A DNA stretch of 64,000 nucleotides, taken from the NCBI RefSeq assembly GCF_015291625.1, contig NZ_CP030047.1, forward strand, positions 2,728,001-2,792,000. Direction: 5' to 3'. The notes under the pieces are model-generated. The model was not told the origin of the DNA. It searched no databases and worked only from the letters and a program-made list of their open reading frames with translations. Below, piece after piece: positions 39,047 to 48,278 of the stretch; the first letter of the stretch is position 1, and every line of letters starts with the position of its first letter. The DNA comes from Bradyrhizobium sp. CCBAU 53421 (lineage in GTDB: Bacteria; Pseudomonadota; Alphaproteobacteria; Rhizobiales; Xanthobacteraceae). The position numbers and the translations under genes are program-made.

Positions 39047-39547
39047 TCAGGCATCCGCCATGATCCTGTCGACATCGGCCTTCGCGGCGCCGTTGATGAC
39101 GCCGGCGGTCTGCATCACCAGCGGCTTGACCCAGACGATCGCCTGCTCGGCGAGCGCGACCCGGCTCTTGTCCTGCTGCAATTGCCGCATGGCGGCGCCA
39201 ACCTCGGTCAGAATCTTGGTCATGCTGTCGGTGAGCTGATCGAATTCGGCCCGGATACCGGCGTTGGCCATCTCATAGGCCTCGATCGCGAGGTCGCGTG
39301 CCTTGAAATTGGACGCGGTGAAATGCTCGGCATAGGACAGCGGCTGCCATTCCAGGAAATCGTCGGCGCATTCCGGCAGGTCCGGCACCATCTCGAGCAA
39401 CATGATGGCTTCGTTGAAGTGATTGAGGTAGTCGGTCGCAAGCCCGGTGCGGGGATTGATGTTGGCGGCACGCAACTGCGCAGCCCGCGCCTCGTCGGGG
39501 TACGTCGGTCGCGGGGAAGAGCCCGCTATGGCGGCCGTTGAGGTCAT
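39047..39547 (-). CDS. Conserved hypothetical alpha-helical protein
   Basis: A 166-aa protein without signal or membrane segments. It contains NPRTGLATDYLNHFNEAIML, ECADDFLEWQPLSYAEHF and a helical C-terminus rich in Ala/Asp. I have the impression it is common in bradyrhizobia but recognise no function. It is divergent from the SRAP-family gene and shares the 62-bp promoter interval with it. Confidence 0.6.
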   Translation of the reverse strand: MTSTAAIAGSSPRPTYPDEARAAQLRAANINPRTGLATDYLNHFNEAIMLLEMVPDLPECADDFLEWQPLSYAEHFTASNFKARDLAIEAYEMANAGIRAEFDQLTDSMTKILTEVGAAMRQLQQDKSRVALAEQAIVWVKPLVMQTAGVINGAAKADVDRIMADA

Positions 39548-39609
39548 TGCTCGCAGTCTTTAACGGTCCAAGTTAAGGCGGAATAAACGGATACCACCCG
39601 GGACAGGAT

Positions 39610-40371
39610 ATGTGCGGACGCTTTGTCATTACCTCGCCGCCGGCGGCCTTGCGAGAGATGTTCGGCTACATCGAACAGCCGAATTTTCCGCCGCGGTATA
39701 ATGTTGCGCCGACCCAGCCGATCCCCGTCGTGGTGCTGCAGAATGGCGGCCGGCATTTTCAATTGATGCGCTGGGGCCTGATCCCGTCCTGGGTCAAGGA
39801 CCCCCGCACGTTCTCGCTGCTGATCAACGCCCGCTCCGAGACGGTGCGGGAGAAGCCCGCCTTCAAGAACGCGATCAAGCGGCGCCGCGCGCTGATCCCG
39901 GCCGACGGCTATTACGAATGGCAAGACGCCGGCGGCCGCAAGCGGCCGTTCTTCATCCATCGCCGCGACGGCCATCCGCTCGCTTTCGCAGCGCTCGCCG
40001 AAACCTGGATGGGGCCGAACGGCGAGGAGCAGGACACGGTCGCGATCGTCACCGCGCCCGCGAGCCCCGATCTCGCGCAGCTGCATCATCGCGTGCCCGT
40101 CACGATCCGGCCCGAGCAATTCGCGCGCTGGCTCGATTGCCTGCCGAACGATGTCGACGACGTGATGCCGATGCTGAAGGGGCCTGACGTCGGTGAGTTC
40201 GCCTGGCACCAGGTGACGATGCGCGTCAACGCCGTTGCCAACGACGATGCGCAGCTGCTGCTGCCGATGACCGCGGAAGAGATCGCCGCGGAGGATGCGC
40301 CGGTGGCGAAGAAGGCCGCGCCGCGCAAGGCGCCGGTGCGCGAGGATGACGGGCAGGGGTCGTTGTTTTGA
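39610..40371 (+). CDS. yedK: SOS-response-associated (SRAP/YedK) DNA-protein crosslinking protein
   Basis: The 253-aa protein belongs to the SRAP family, which forms a thiazolidine link through Cys2 with abasic sites in single-stranded DNA. The mature N-terminus MCGRFVITSPP provides Cys2; NARSETVREKPAFK, GYYEWQ and LHHRVPV hold the conserved Asn, Glu and His. It has a Lys/Ala-rich C-terminal extension. It would protect abasic sites during replication. Confidence 0.93.
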   Translation: MCGRFVITSPPAALREMFGYIEQPNFPPRYNVAPTQPIPVVVLQNGGRHFQLMRWGLIPSWVKDPRTFSLLINARSETVREKPAFKNAIKRRRALIPADGYYEWQDAGGRKRPFFIHRRDGHPLAFAALAETWMGPNGEEQDTVAIVTAPASPDLAQLHHRVPVTIRPEQFARWLDCLPNDVDDVMPMLKGPDVGEFAWHQVTMRVNAVANDDAQLLLPMTAEEIAAEDAPVAKKAAPRKAPVREDDGQGSLF

Positions 40372-40425
40372 GGGCCAATTGAAGTTGCGTGTGCTCCGTG
40401 AGGATAACGCGCCGCTCTTCCCACA

Positions 40426-40447
40426 TCGTCGTCCCGGCGAAGGCCGG
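40426..40447. repeat. Left half of a palindromic repeat split by an insertion
   Basis: TCGTCGTCCCGGCGAAGGCCGG is the outer arm of a repeat whose complement, CCGGCCTTCGCCGGGACGAC, lies at 41640-41659. The two halves are separated by the IS element. Confidence 0.7.
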
Positions 40448-41555
<1,108 letters not shown>

Positions 41556-41661
41556 GGGACCCATACGCCGCGGCGGATGTTGTAGGTAGGACTCGTCGTT
41601 GCAATAGCGCTTAACAATTCGCAACGGCGGTTATGGGTCCCGGCCTTCGCCGGGACGACAG
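41556..41661. repeat. Right part of the split palindromic repeat
   Basis: Starts GGGACCCATACGCCGCGGC and ends CCGGCCTTCGCCGGGACGAC. Joined with 40426-40447 it reconstructs one palindromic unit, so the IS landed inside the element. Confidence 0.65.
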
Positions 41662-41723
41662 CGAATATGTGGCGCGATCGCGAGCAAGTTCGGTGTCATC
41701 ACCCGCGCATCAGGAGGGAAGCA

Positions 41724-42119
41724 TCACCCCTTCACCGACGCCACGCCCTCGATCTCGATCAGCATCTTCGGATTGGGCAGCGCCACCACGACGCAGGTGG
41801 TGCGCGCGGGATAGGGCGCGGGGCCGAACGCGCCGGCATAGAGCGCGTTCATCGTGGCAACGTCGCTGGCGCGGGTCAGCAGCACGTTGACCTTGACGAG
41901 ATCGCGCATCGTCGCGCCGGCTTCATTCAGCACGCGTTTGAAATTGGTCACGACATTGGCGAACTGCGCCTCGAAGCCGTCGGGCAGCTCGCGGTTGGCG
42001 TCGAAGCCGGGAATGCCGGAGATGAACAACAAATCGCCGACGCGGGCGCCGAGCGAGAGCGGCGGCGCCTGGATGCCGGGCGGAGGAGGGAAGTGCTTGA
42101 TCGCTGTGTTGTCTGTCAT
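41724..42119 (-). CDS. RidA-family protein (reactive intermediate deaminase)
   Basis: A 131-aa RidA/YjgF-like protein with LLFISGIPGFDANRELPDGF, TMRDLVKVNVLLTRASDVAT and PARTTCVVVALPNPKMLIEI. The last has the conserved Arg (R in PARTT) and terminal Glu typical of active members. The family hydrolyses enamine/imine intermediates. Start 42119 (MTDNTAIKHFPPPPG) is chosen over 42182 because it is preceded by GGTGACC at fair spacing. It is next to two YeeE/YedE genes on the same strand, with a four-base spacing. Confidence 0.83.
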   Translation of the reverse strand: MTDNTAIKHFPPPPGIQAPPLSLGARVGDLLFISGIPGFDANRELPDGFEAQFANVVTNFKRVLNEAGATMRDLVKVNVLLTRASDVATMNALYAGAFGPAPYPARTTCVVVALPNPKMLIEIEGVASVKG

Positions 42120-42123
42120 GAGG

Positions 42124-42603
42124 TCACCCGTCTGCGCGAGATGGAAGGGGAGAAGGTTCGATGGCGCGCGGCGAAGCGGCACGCCGGCGCCAAAGATTCT
42201 TGCCGAAGAGATTCTGGCCGATCATGCCGGCCAGCATCGCGGCGACGAACACCACGATCGGCAGCGAGAGCCCGGCGAGATTGACCAGCGCGGGGCCGGG
42301 GCAGATGCCGGCGAGACCCCAGCCGATGCCGAACAGCACGGCGCCGCCGACCAGCGGCGCATCGATGTCGCTGCGTTCGGGCCACAGGAAGCGCGCCGAG
42401 AAGGCCGGCGCGCTACGCTGCCGCGCGATCGCAAAGCCGGTTGCCGCGACCGCAACCGCACCCGCCATCACGAAGGCGAGCGTCGCATCCCAGGCGCCGA
42501 ACAGATCGAGGAAGCCGAGCACCTTCTGCGGATCGGTCATGCCCGAGATCAAGAGGCCGGCGCCGAAGATCAGGCCGCAAATGAAGCTTGCAAGAACCGG
42601 CAT
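42124..42603 (-). CDS. YeeE/YedE-family membrane protein (DUF6691-type)
   Basis: The 159-aa protein has about four membrane segments and the patterns SGMTDPQKVLGFLDLFGAWD and GGAVLFGIGWGLAGICPGPA, in which CPG provides the conserved Cys. It is the half-length YeeE/YedE partner that works with the following gene; such pairs import thiosulphate or related sulphur species. The C-terminal tail is charged. Confidence 0.82.
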   Translation of the reverse strand: MPVLASFICGLIFGAGLLISGMTDPQKVLGFLDLFGAWDATLAFVMAGAVAVAATGFAIARQRSAPAFSARFLWPERSDIDAPLVGGAVLFGIGWGLAGICPGPALVNLAGLSLPIVVFVAAMLAGMIGQNLFGKNLWRRRAASPRAIEPSPLPSRADG

Positions 42604-42605
42604 CG

Positions 42606-43031
42606 CTAGCCTCCGATCCCGTGCCTGACGATCGCGACCGTTATGATCGCCGCCGTCATGAAGATGAACGTGGCCACGATCGAGCGGCCGGACAGCCGCG
42701 CGAAGCCGCAGACGCCGTGGCCCGAGGTGCAGCCATTGCCCATCCTTGTGCCGAACCCGACCAGAAGGCCCGCGATCGCAATCACCACGAGGCTCGTGTT
42801 CATCGCCGGTCGCGGCAGCGGTGCGCCGAACAGCGCCGCAATCAGGGGCGCTGCAATTAACCCCGCGATGAACGCGATGCGCCAGCGGCGGTCGGCGGTA
42901 TCGGGCTGGAGCAAGCCGCCGACGATGCCGGTGACGCCGGCGACCCGCCCAGTCAGCAGCATCAAGAGCGCCGCGGCGAGGCCGATCAGTGCGCCGCCGA
43001 GTAGGCCGGAAACTGGGGTGAAATCGTGCAT
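42606..43031 (-). CDS. YeeE/YedE-family membrane protein
   Basis: A 141-aa protein with four membrane segments and TRMGNGCTSGHGVCGFARLS, the cysteine-containing hallmark (GNGCTSGHGVCG) of the other half of the two-gene thiosulphate/sulphur uptake pair. Its ATG 43031 follows AGGGAG. It is upstream of the partner by two bases, so both are translated from one message. Transport of sulphur compounds is inferred from the family. Confidence 0.85.
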   Translation of the reverse strand: MHDFTPVSGLLGGALIGLAAALLMLLTGRVAGVTGIVGGLLQPDTADRRWRIAFIAGLIAAPLIAALFGAPLPRPAMNTSLVVIAIAGLLVGFGTRMGNGCTSGHGVCGFARLSGRSIVATFIFMTAAIITVAIVRHGIGG

Positions 43032-43228
43032 CGATGCGGCTCCCTGTTGCGCAAACTCCTCAGCGATGGCGCAAAGCGGCGGGCGCACATGCGCCGATGG
43101 TCGCGCGACCATGTGGGCGATGATAGACTCTGCGACAACATGAACAAGCGCAATCCCGCGTGTTTTGCCGGCATTTCGAGGTGCCGCCGCCCGGTCGGAT
43201 TGCCGCGATTCGATCTGGAGAACTTCCC

Positions 43229-43663
43229 ATGAAATTGTCATCCGCCGCCCGCGCCGTGCTGCTCGCGCTGGCGCTGCTCACCGGATCGTCCGCCGCGCTG
43301 GCCGACGAGGGCGCGGTGACGCTCGTCATCTTCAAGGGCGGCTGGGTCTTCGGCGGCTCCGCCGGCAAGGGTGTCCTGACCTTCCACGGCCAGACCTACG
43401 GGCTGACGGCCGGCGGGCTGGACTACGGCCTCGTGTTCGGCGGCTCCCAGACCACGTTGCAGGGGCGGGTGCGCAATATCCGCCGCGCCCAGGATATCGC
43501 CGGCGTCTATGCCGCGGCGGGCATGGGCGTTGCGCTCGGTGCCGGCGTGCGCGGCATCCTGCTGACCAACCAGAACGGCGCGGTGCTCGAACTGAGCGGC
43601 AAGCAGATCGGCCTGATGGCCAATGTCGACCTCAGCGGGCTTGCGATCACGTTGAAGGAATAG
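43229..43663 (+). CDS. Exported glycine-rich hypothetical protein
   Basis: A 144-aa protein with a signal peptide (MKLSSAARAVLLALALLTGS, cleavage near ALAD). The mature part holds repeated Gly-rich strands (FKGGWVFGGSAGKGVLTFHG, GLDYGLVFGGSQTTLQGRV) and ends LSGLAITLKE. It looks like a small beta-rich periplasmic or outer-membrane-linked protein. I do not recognise the family. GGAG lies ten bases before ATG 43229. Confidence 0.65.
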   Translation: MKLSSAARAVLLALALLTGSSAALADEGAVTLVIFKGGWVFGGSAGKGVLTFHGQTYGLTAGGLDYGLVFGGSQTTLQGRVRNIRRAQDIAGVYAAAGMGVALGAGVRGILLTNQNGAVLELSGKQIGLMANVDLSGLAITLKE

Positions 43664-43705
43664 GGGCGGACTTCGCAGGATGGGTTTCGCTTCGCTCTAC
43701 CCATC

Positions 43706-44221
43706 CTACGATTTCGCGATCCATTCAGCCAGCTCACGCCACGGCTGCAAGGTCCAGCTTCCCGATGCCGCACCCGACGGCGACGGCAACACGAACACGT
43801 CAGGAAAACCGCTGATCGGTGGCTGCCGTCCGAGCACAAGCGCACTGGTCGGCCTGTTGTAAAACAGGCTCGCCGCTTTCTTGCTGGTGAAGGCGATGGT
43901 CTTCGGCCGATATGTCTCGATCTTCGTCCTGAAGCCGATCACGTCGAACGAGCCCCGCGCGATCTCATGATCCATCCCGGCGCCGGTCTTGCAGAGATCG
44001 GTGAAGCCGATGCCGAGTGCGAGCAAGGCTGCAAAGTCGTCCGGCCGATAACGCCGCGGCGTGATGCCGGCCTCATGCAGCGCGCGCCAAAAGCGGTTGC
44101 CGGGATGCGCGTAGTAATGCCCGACCGCGGCCGAGCGCGTGCTGGCCGCGGTGCCGACGAAGACGAGGCGCAGATCGGCGCGGAGCTGGTCGGGGAGGCG
44201 GTGGCTGTCGCGGTCGGGCAT
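43706..44221 (-). CDS. mug: Mismatch-specific uracil/thymine-DNA glycosylase
   Basis: A 171-aa protein of the MUG/TDG branch. LVFVGTAASTRSAAVGHYYA holds motif 1 (GTxxS, usual GxNPS altered), GNRFWRALHEAGIT the F-x-W-x-x-L loop, and the end VLPSPSGAAS the second motif. It removes uracil or thymine mispaired with guanine and ethenocytosine. The start 44221 is uncertain: 44272, 44290 and 44302 are also in frame, and the upstream ones overlap the divergent HD-like gene. Confidence 0.85.
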   Translation of the reverse strand: MPDRDSHRLPDQLRADLRLVFVGTAASTRSAAVGHYYAHPGNRFWRALHEAGITPRRYRPDDFAALLALGIGFTDLCKTGAGMDHEIARGSFDVIGFRTKIETYRPKTIAFTSKKAASLFYNRPTSALVLGRQPPISGFPDVFVLPSPSGAASGSWTLQPWRELAEWIAKS

Positions 44222-44301
44222 TCGAGGGATCGTGGAGGTTGCCGTCGGTGTGACGGACCCGACCGCTACCATTTCGGCCGCTCTCGTCATATACCTCGGC
44301 A

Positions 44302-44847
44302 ATGACCCGCGATGAATTAGTCGCCGCCTACACGGCGCCCGGCCGCCACTATCACAACCTCGCGCATATCGAGGACTGCCTCGCGGCGCTCGCGCGTGTC
44401 GACGGGCTCTCCGCGGCCGAACGCGAGATCCTGTCGGAAGCGATCCGGTGGCACGATGTGGTCTACGATCCGACCCGGCCGGACAATGAGGAGCGCAGCG
44501 CGCAGCTCGCCGAGCAACACGTGCGCGCCGGGATAGGAGACGAGGTCGGCCGCCTGATTCGCTTGACGAAGACGCACGACGTCCAAGTCGGCGATCGTCT
44601 CGGCGCGATCCTGATCTCGATCGACCTCAGCATCCTCGGCGCCGAGCCCGCGCGCTACGACGCCTATGCCGCGGCGATCCGGCAGGAGTTAATCCATGTC
44701 GGCGACGCCGACTATCGCGCCGGCCGCGCCAAGGTGCTTCGCCACTTCGCAGCACGCGAGGTGATTTTCCCCGATGCCGGTTTCGCCGCTGCATACGACG
44801 GCCGCGCCCGCGACAACCTCGCGCGCGAGCTGGCGGCGCTGGGCTGA
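44302..44847 (+). CDS. HD-superfamily predicted metal-dependent hydrolase
   Basis: The 181-aa protein shows YHNLAHIEDCLAALAR, RWHDVVYDPTRPDNEER (His-Asp pair with nearby acidic residues) and a second part LSILGAEPARYDAYAAAIRQ. This is the pattern of the predicted HD hydrolases often mislabelled NMDAR2C-subunit-like. The substrate is unknown. It is divergent from the glycosylase gene with overlapping promoter space. Confidence 0.75.
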   Translation: MTRDELVAAYTAPGRHYHNLAHIEDCLAALARVDGLSAAEREILSEAIRWHDVVYDPTRPDNEERSAQLAEQHVRAGIGDEVGRLIRLTKTHDVQVGDRLGAILISIDLSILGAEPARYDAYAAAIRQELIHVGDADYRAGRAKVLRHFAAREVIFPDAGFAAAYDGRARDNLARELAALG

Positions 44848-44861
44848 GCGCTGTCGGTAAA

Positions 44862-44935
44862 TCTCCCTGGCCCCGTTCTTACGGGGAGCGGGCCGGGGTG
44901 AGGGGGCTCTCACTGCATATGGCCTGCCTCCGCAG
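44862..44935. repeat. Small palindromic repeat
   Basis: CCCCGTTCTTACGGGG forms a stem, within TCTCCCTGGCC ... CGGGCCGGGGTGAGG. It occupies part of the gap 44848-45145; the remainder has no supported gene. Confidence 0.5.
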
Positions 44936-45145
44936 GGGCGCATGGACAAAATATCGAAAACAACCCCATGCACAGTAGCCGGCGGCGTGCCGGCATTCGA
45001 CACGGCCACTTGACATGTCGGGCAACTCAGTGGCATTATTCTATTATTCCGAAGTACGTAGGCGCGCGCCTCACCCTGCGCTATGGGGCGTGTCCTGCCG
45101 CAAGCGGGGCGAGGTCGCGGCTCGATTCTCTGATCTCATCAGGTG

Positions 45146-45541
45146 CTAGCGCACCGGCTCCTTGATCTCGTCTTCGGCTGCCACCGTCTGCGCCGGCCCC
45201 GTCGCGCGCACCATCAAAAACGTTCCCGAGAACGCCGTGCCGCGGATGCTCCAGCGGCCGTCGATCTCGGTCGCGTCGGCATTGACCGCGCCTTCATAGT
45301 GGACGGTGTCGTAGCCGCAGCCCGGCGGCTCGTAGCGTTTGACGAACGACACCGTGCTGCCGGACCGCTGGCCCGCGAGCGAGGCGTTGTGGGTGCTGAG
45401 CGGGCAGCCCGGCATCGCGCAGGGTTCGGTCACGCTGCCGCCGAGCGCGCCGCCGGCGTCGATCAGCGTCGCCAGGAACGTGACCATGCCGGCTGGCTGA
45501 ACATAGCTGCCGTCCCAGACGCCGGTGAGATTGTCGGTCAT
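45146..45541 (-). CDS. Hypothetical protein, likely beta-sandwich
   Basis: The 131-aa protein has no signal peptide and starts MTDNLTGVWDGSYVQPAGMV. Repeated short strands (FLATLIDAGGALGGSV, GSTVSFVKRYEPPG, GAVNADATEIDGRWSI) suggest a lipocalin-like or beta-sandwich fold binding a small ligand. ATG 45541 follows CGGACGAGC. It is divergent from the BVMO gene by 165 bp. Function unknown. Confidence 0.6.
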   Translation of the reverse strand: MTDNLTGVWDGSYVQPAGMVTFLATLIDAGGALGGSVTEPCAMPGCPLSTHNASLAGQRSGSTVSFVKRYEPPGCGYDTVHYEGAVNADATEIDGRWSIRGTAFSGTFLMVRATGPAQTVAAEDEIKEPVR

Positions 45542-45706
45542 GGTGCTCGTCCGGATCTCGTGCGCCGAATTGCAGTGATCGATGTGGTGCAGGCAGCGCC
45601 TCAACGCAAGTCGCATGAGCGGAACGCACGTCGCGCCCGGTTGCCTGATCAGGCAAAAGGGTCTGTAATCCAGCCCAACAGATCAAGAAGAATTTTGGGA
45701 GCGGAC

Positions 45707-47365
45707 ATGACGGGAGAGGCGAAAACCCATTACGAGGTGATCGTGGTCGGCGCCGGCGTCGCCGGCATCTACCAGATCAAGCGGCTCGCCGATCTCGGCG
45801 TCGACGCCACCGTGCTGGAAGCCGCGCCCGATCTCGGCGGCACCTGGTACTGGAACCGCTATCCCGGCTGCCGTTTCGACTCGGAGAGTTACACCTACGG
45901 CTTCTCGTTCTCGCGCGAGCTGCTCGACGAATGGCACTGGAAGGAGCGCTTCTCCGGCCAGCCGGAGAATTTGCGCTACCTCAATTACGTCGCCGACAAG
46001 TTCGACCTCCGCAAGTACATGCAGTTCGGCTGCAAGGTCGAGGCGATGCAGTTCGACGCGACGCGCGATCTCTGGCAGCTCAAGCTTAGCGACGGCCGCA
46101 CGTTGACCTGCCGCTTTGTCGTGCTGGGGATCGGCCTGCTCTCGGCGCCGACCATGCCGCGCGTGCCCGGCATTGACGACTTCAAGGGCCGCTCGTTCCA
46201 TACCTACTACTGGCCGCACGAGCCGGTCGATCTCACGGGCAAGAAGGTCGCGGTGATCGGCACCGGCGCGACCGGCATTCAGGTGATCGGCGAGATCGCC
46301 GACAAGGTCGGCGAGCTCACGGTGTTCCAGCGCCGGCCGAACTGGAGCGCGCCGCTCAACAACTCCGAGATATCGGAAGCTGAAATGGCCGACATCCGCG
46401 CGCGCTATGACGAGATTTTCGCCGCCTGCGCGCTGACGCCGGGCAGTTTCGTGCACGGGCCCGACAAGCGCGGCTTCTACGAGGTGAGCCGCGAGGAGCG
46501 GCTTAAGCTGTGGGACAAGCTCTACGACGAACCCGGCTTCGGCATCTGGCTCGCAAACTTCCGCGAGATCTTCATGGACGAAGCCGCCAATGCGGAGCTG
46601 TCCGAATACATCGCCGATCGCATCCGCGGCCGCGTCAATGATCCGAAGGTCGCCGAAAAGCTGATCCCGAGGGATCACGGCTTCGGCGTGCAGCGCCTGC
46701 CGCTGGAGACAAGGTATTTCGAGGCCTACAACCGCGACAACGTGCATCTCGTCGATCTCTCCGAGACGCCGCTGGTGCGCGTCACCGAGACTGGCCTGCG
46801 CACCACGGCGCGCGACTACGAGTTCGACATCATCGTCTACGCCACCGGTTTCGATGCCATCACCGGCGCCTATGATCTGATCGACATCGAAGGCATCGGC
46901 GGCGAAAAGCTCGCCGACAAATGGAAGCACGCGCCATCGACCTTCCTCGGCATGATGGTCCACGGCTTCCCGAACCTGCTAATGCCGACCGGTCCGCAAA
47001 GCGCCTCCGCATCCACCAACTTCCCGCGCGGCATCGAGAACGGTGTCAACTGGTGCACCAATCTGCTGCAATACATGTGGGACCGCGGCCTGACCCGCGC
47101 CGACGCAACTCTTGAGGCACAGGAGCGCTGGACCGCGCATGTCGTCAAGATGTACGAGATCATGCTGATGCGCAAAGCCAAGTCGTGGTTCACCGGCTAC
47201 AACTCCAACGTCGCTGGCCACGAGGAGGGGACGGTGCGCTACTTCGTCTACAACGGCGGCACGCCGAAGTTCTTGGGGATCATCAACGGCGTGGCGGCGG
47301 AGGGGTATCGGGAGATTGAGTTTGGGGTGGGGACGAGTGGGCTGTGGGCAGTCGGTCGCGGCTAG
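45707..47365 (+). CDS. Baeyer-Villiger flavin monooxygenase
   Basis: A 552-aa FAD/NADPH enzyme of the cyclohexanone-monooxygenase class, which inserts oxygen beside a carbonyl. It has the FAD motif GAGVAG at 15-20, the second Rossmann motif IGTGATG near 185, and the BVMO fingerprint F159-KGRSFHTYY-W169 (FxGxxxHxxxW). ATG 45707 follows GGGAG. The substrate is not predictable. It lies at the left border of the accessory region. Confidence 0.93.
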   Translation: MTGEAKTHYEVIVVGAGVAGIYQIKRLADLGVDATVLEAAPDLGGTWYWNRYPGCRFDSESYTYGFSFSRELLDEWHWKERFSGQPENLRYLNYVADKFDLRKYMQFGCKVEAMQFDATRDLWQLKLSDGRTLTCRFVVLGIGLLSAPTMPRVPGIDDFKGRSFHTYYWPHEPVDLTGKKVAVIGTGATGIQVIGEIADKVGELTVFQRRPNWSAPLNNSEISEAEMADIRARYDEIFAACALTPGSFVHGPDKRGFYEVSREERLKLWDKLYDEPGFGIWLANFREIFMDEAANAELSEYIADRIRGRVNDPKVAEKLIPRDHGFGVQRLPLETRYFEAYNRDNVHLVDLSETPLVRVTETGLRTTARDYEFDIIVYATGFDAITGAYDLIDIEGIGGEKLADKWKHAPSTFLGMMVHGFPNLLMPTGPQSASASTNFPRGIENGVNWCTNLLQYMWDRGLTRADATLEAQERWTAHVVKMYEIMLMRKAKSWFTGYNSNVAGHEEGTVRYFVYNGGTPKFLGIINGVAAEGYREIEFGVGTSGLWAVGRG

Positions 47366-47579
47366 CGTGTCGTCATAGACGTTCTGTAGCGGTCTTGCAG
47401 TCCGCATATGCGGACACTCTTGACCCGGGATGTCGCTTTCGCTCATCCGGGCTAAGCAGCTAACTCACGCAGAAGTCATAGCTCGAGGAGCCGTCGGTTG
47501 AAGCATATTTTACAACAACTTAAGATTTAAGTAATCTGTGGACTACCTTTTTACTTCAAAGATTCGATCGGAGGGGCTT
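47366..47579. other. Start of low-GC accessory region, no gene seen
   Basis: About 214 bases of mostly non-coding DNA. It includes CCCGGGATGTCGCTTTCGC followed by TCATCCGGGC (47427-47456), which resembles 51512-51538, and then an AT-rich stretch (ACAACTTAAGATTTAAG) that may hold the promoter of the following gene. Confidence 0.4.
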
Positions 47580-47819
47580 ATGGCAAGGAAGCGGAAAGTG
47601 GTTGAACCTCGCTATGCAGTTAACGTTTCGATGCAAGCGTGGGACATCGCGAAAGCTGGCGCAGCAATTAGCCTTAGAGTACGTGGACGAGGAGGACTAC
47701 TGCTCGGTACCATTGAGATTGGACAAGGCACCTTCGGCTGGAAGAGTGCGCGCGGAAAAAGCGGCTTCAGGCGTTTCCCGTGGAAGGAATTTGCCGCAAT
47801 GCTCGACAACAACTCCTAG
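47580..47819 (+). CDS. Small conserved hypothetical protein, 79 aa
   Basis: Begins MARKRKVVEPRYAVNVSMQA and contains GGLLLGTIEIGQGTFGWKSA and FRRFPWKEFAAMLDNNS. It is basic at the N-terminus, and the middle is beta-rich. GGAGGGG lies directly before ATG 47580, so an upstream start at 47538 is not needed. I do not know its role. It converges on the ParA partner gene. Confidence 0.65.
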   Translation: MARKRKVVEPRYAVNVSMQAWDIAKAGAAISLRVRGRGGLLLGTIEIGQGTFGWKSARGKSGFRRFPWKEFAAMLDNNS

Positions 47820-47837
47820 TGCGTAGGGGGCTAGAGT

Positions 47838-48278
47838 TCATTCTCTTCGACTATGTCGTGACAGGAGTATGCTTTCTCGAACCTTCCCGAGAATAGCGTC
47901 GCGCATGGCGCGAACGGAGGGTTTGCTAGATGGAAACGTGACGCCGACCTCCTTCGCAATGGCAAATAGATCTGCGCTAGCTTGGCGCGCAAGATAGGTT
48001 TCCGCTTCCGAAGTGGCGCCGGACGATGCAAGATTGACAATGCGATCAAATTTCCCAAGAGCCTGTTCGGAGGAAAGCGTACTAGTTTTCAAGGCTGAAT
48101 TTGCCGTGCGTCGATCATTCAAAGTCTTGGCTGCCTGGGGAAAGGCTCCTTTGACGCGGGCTTCGATGCGGGCCAGTTGAGAGCTAATCGTTTTCAGGGT
48201 TCGCCTGAGCTCTCCGCATTCCTCAAGTAGTTTCAGGACTTCCTCGTCAGTGTTTCGGAATCCAGATTCAGTCGTCAC
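47838..48278 (-). CDS. Partner protein coupled to the ParA-like ATPase
   Basis: A 146-aa protein starting at GTG 48278 (VTTESGFRNTDEE), which overlaps the ParA stop codon in a GTGA arrangement, so translation is coupled. Residues about 10-60 form a coiled coil (VLKLLEECGELRRTLKTISS). The C-terminal helices (SADLFAIAKEVGVTFPSSKP) resemble a SAP-like or helix-extended DNA- or protein-binding fold. No ParB, centromere-binding helix-turn-helix or other known ParA partner family is recognised. Confidence 0.7.
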   Translation of the reverse strand: MTTESGFRNTDEEVLKLLEECGELRRTLKTISSQLARIEARVKGAFPQAAKTLNDRRTANSALKTSTLSSEQALGKFDRIVNLASSGATSEAETYLARQASADLFAIAKEVGVTFPSSKPSVRAMRDAILGKVRESILLSRHSRRE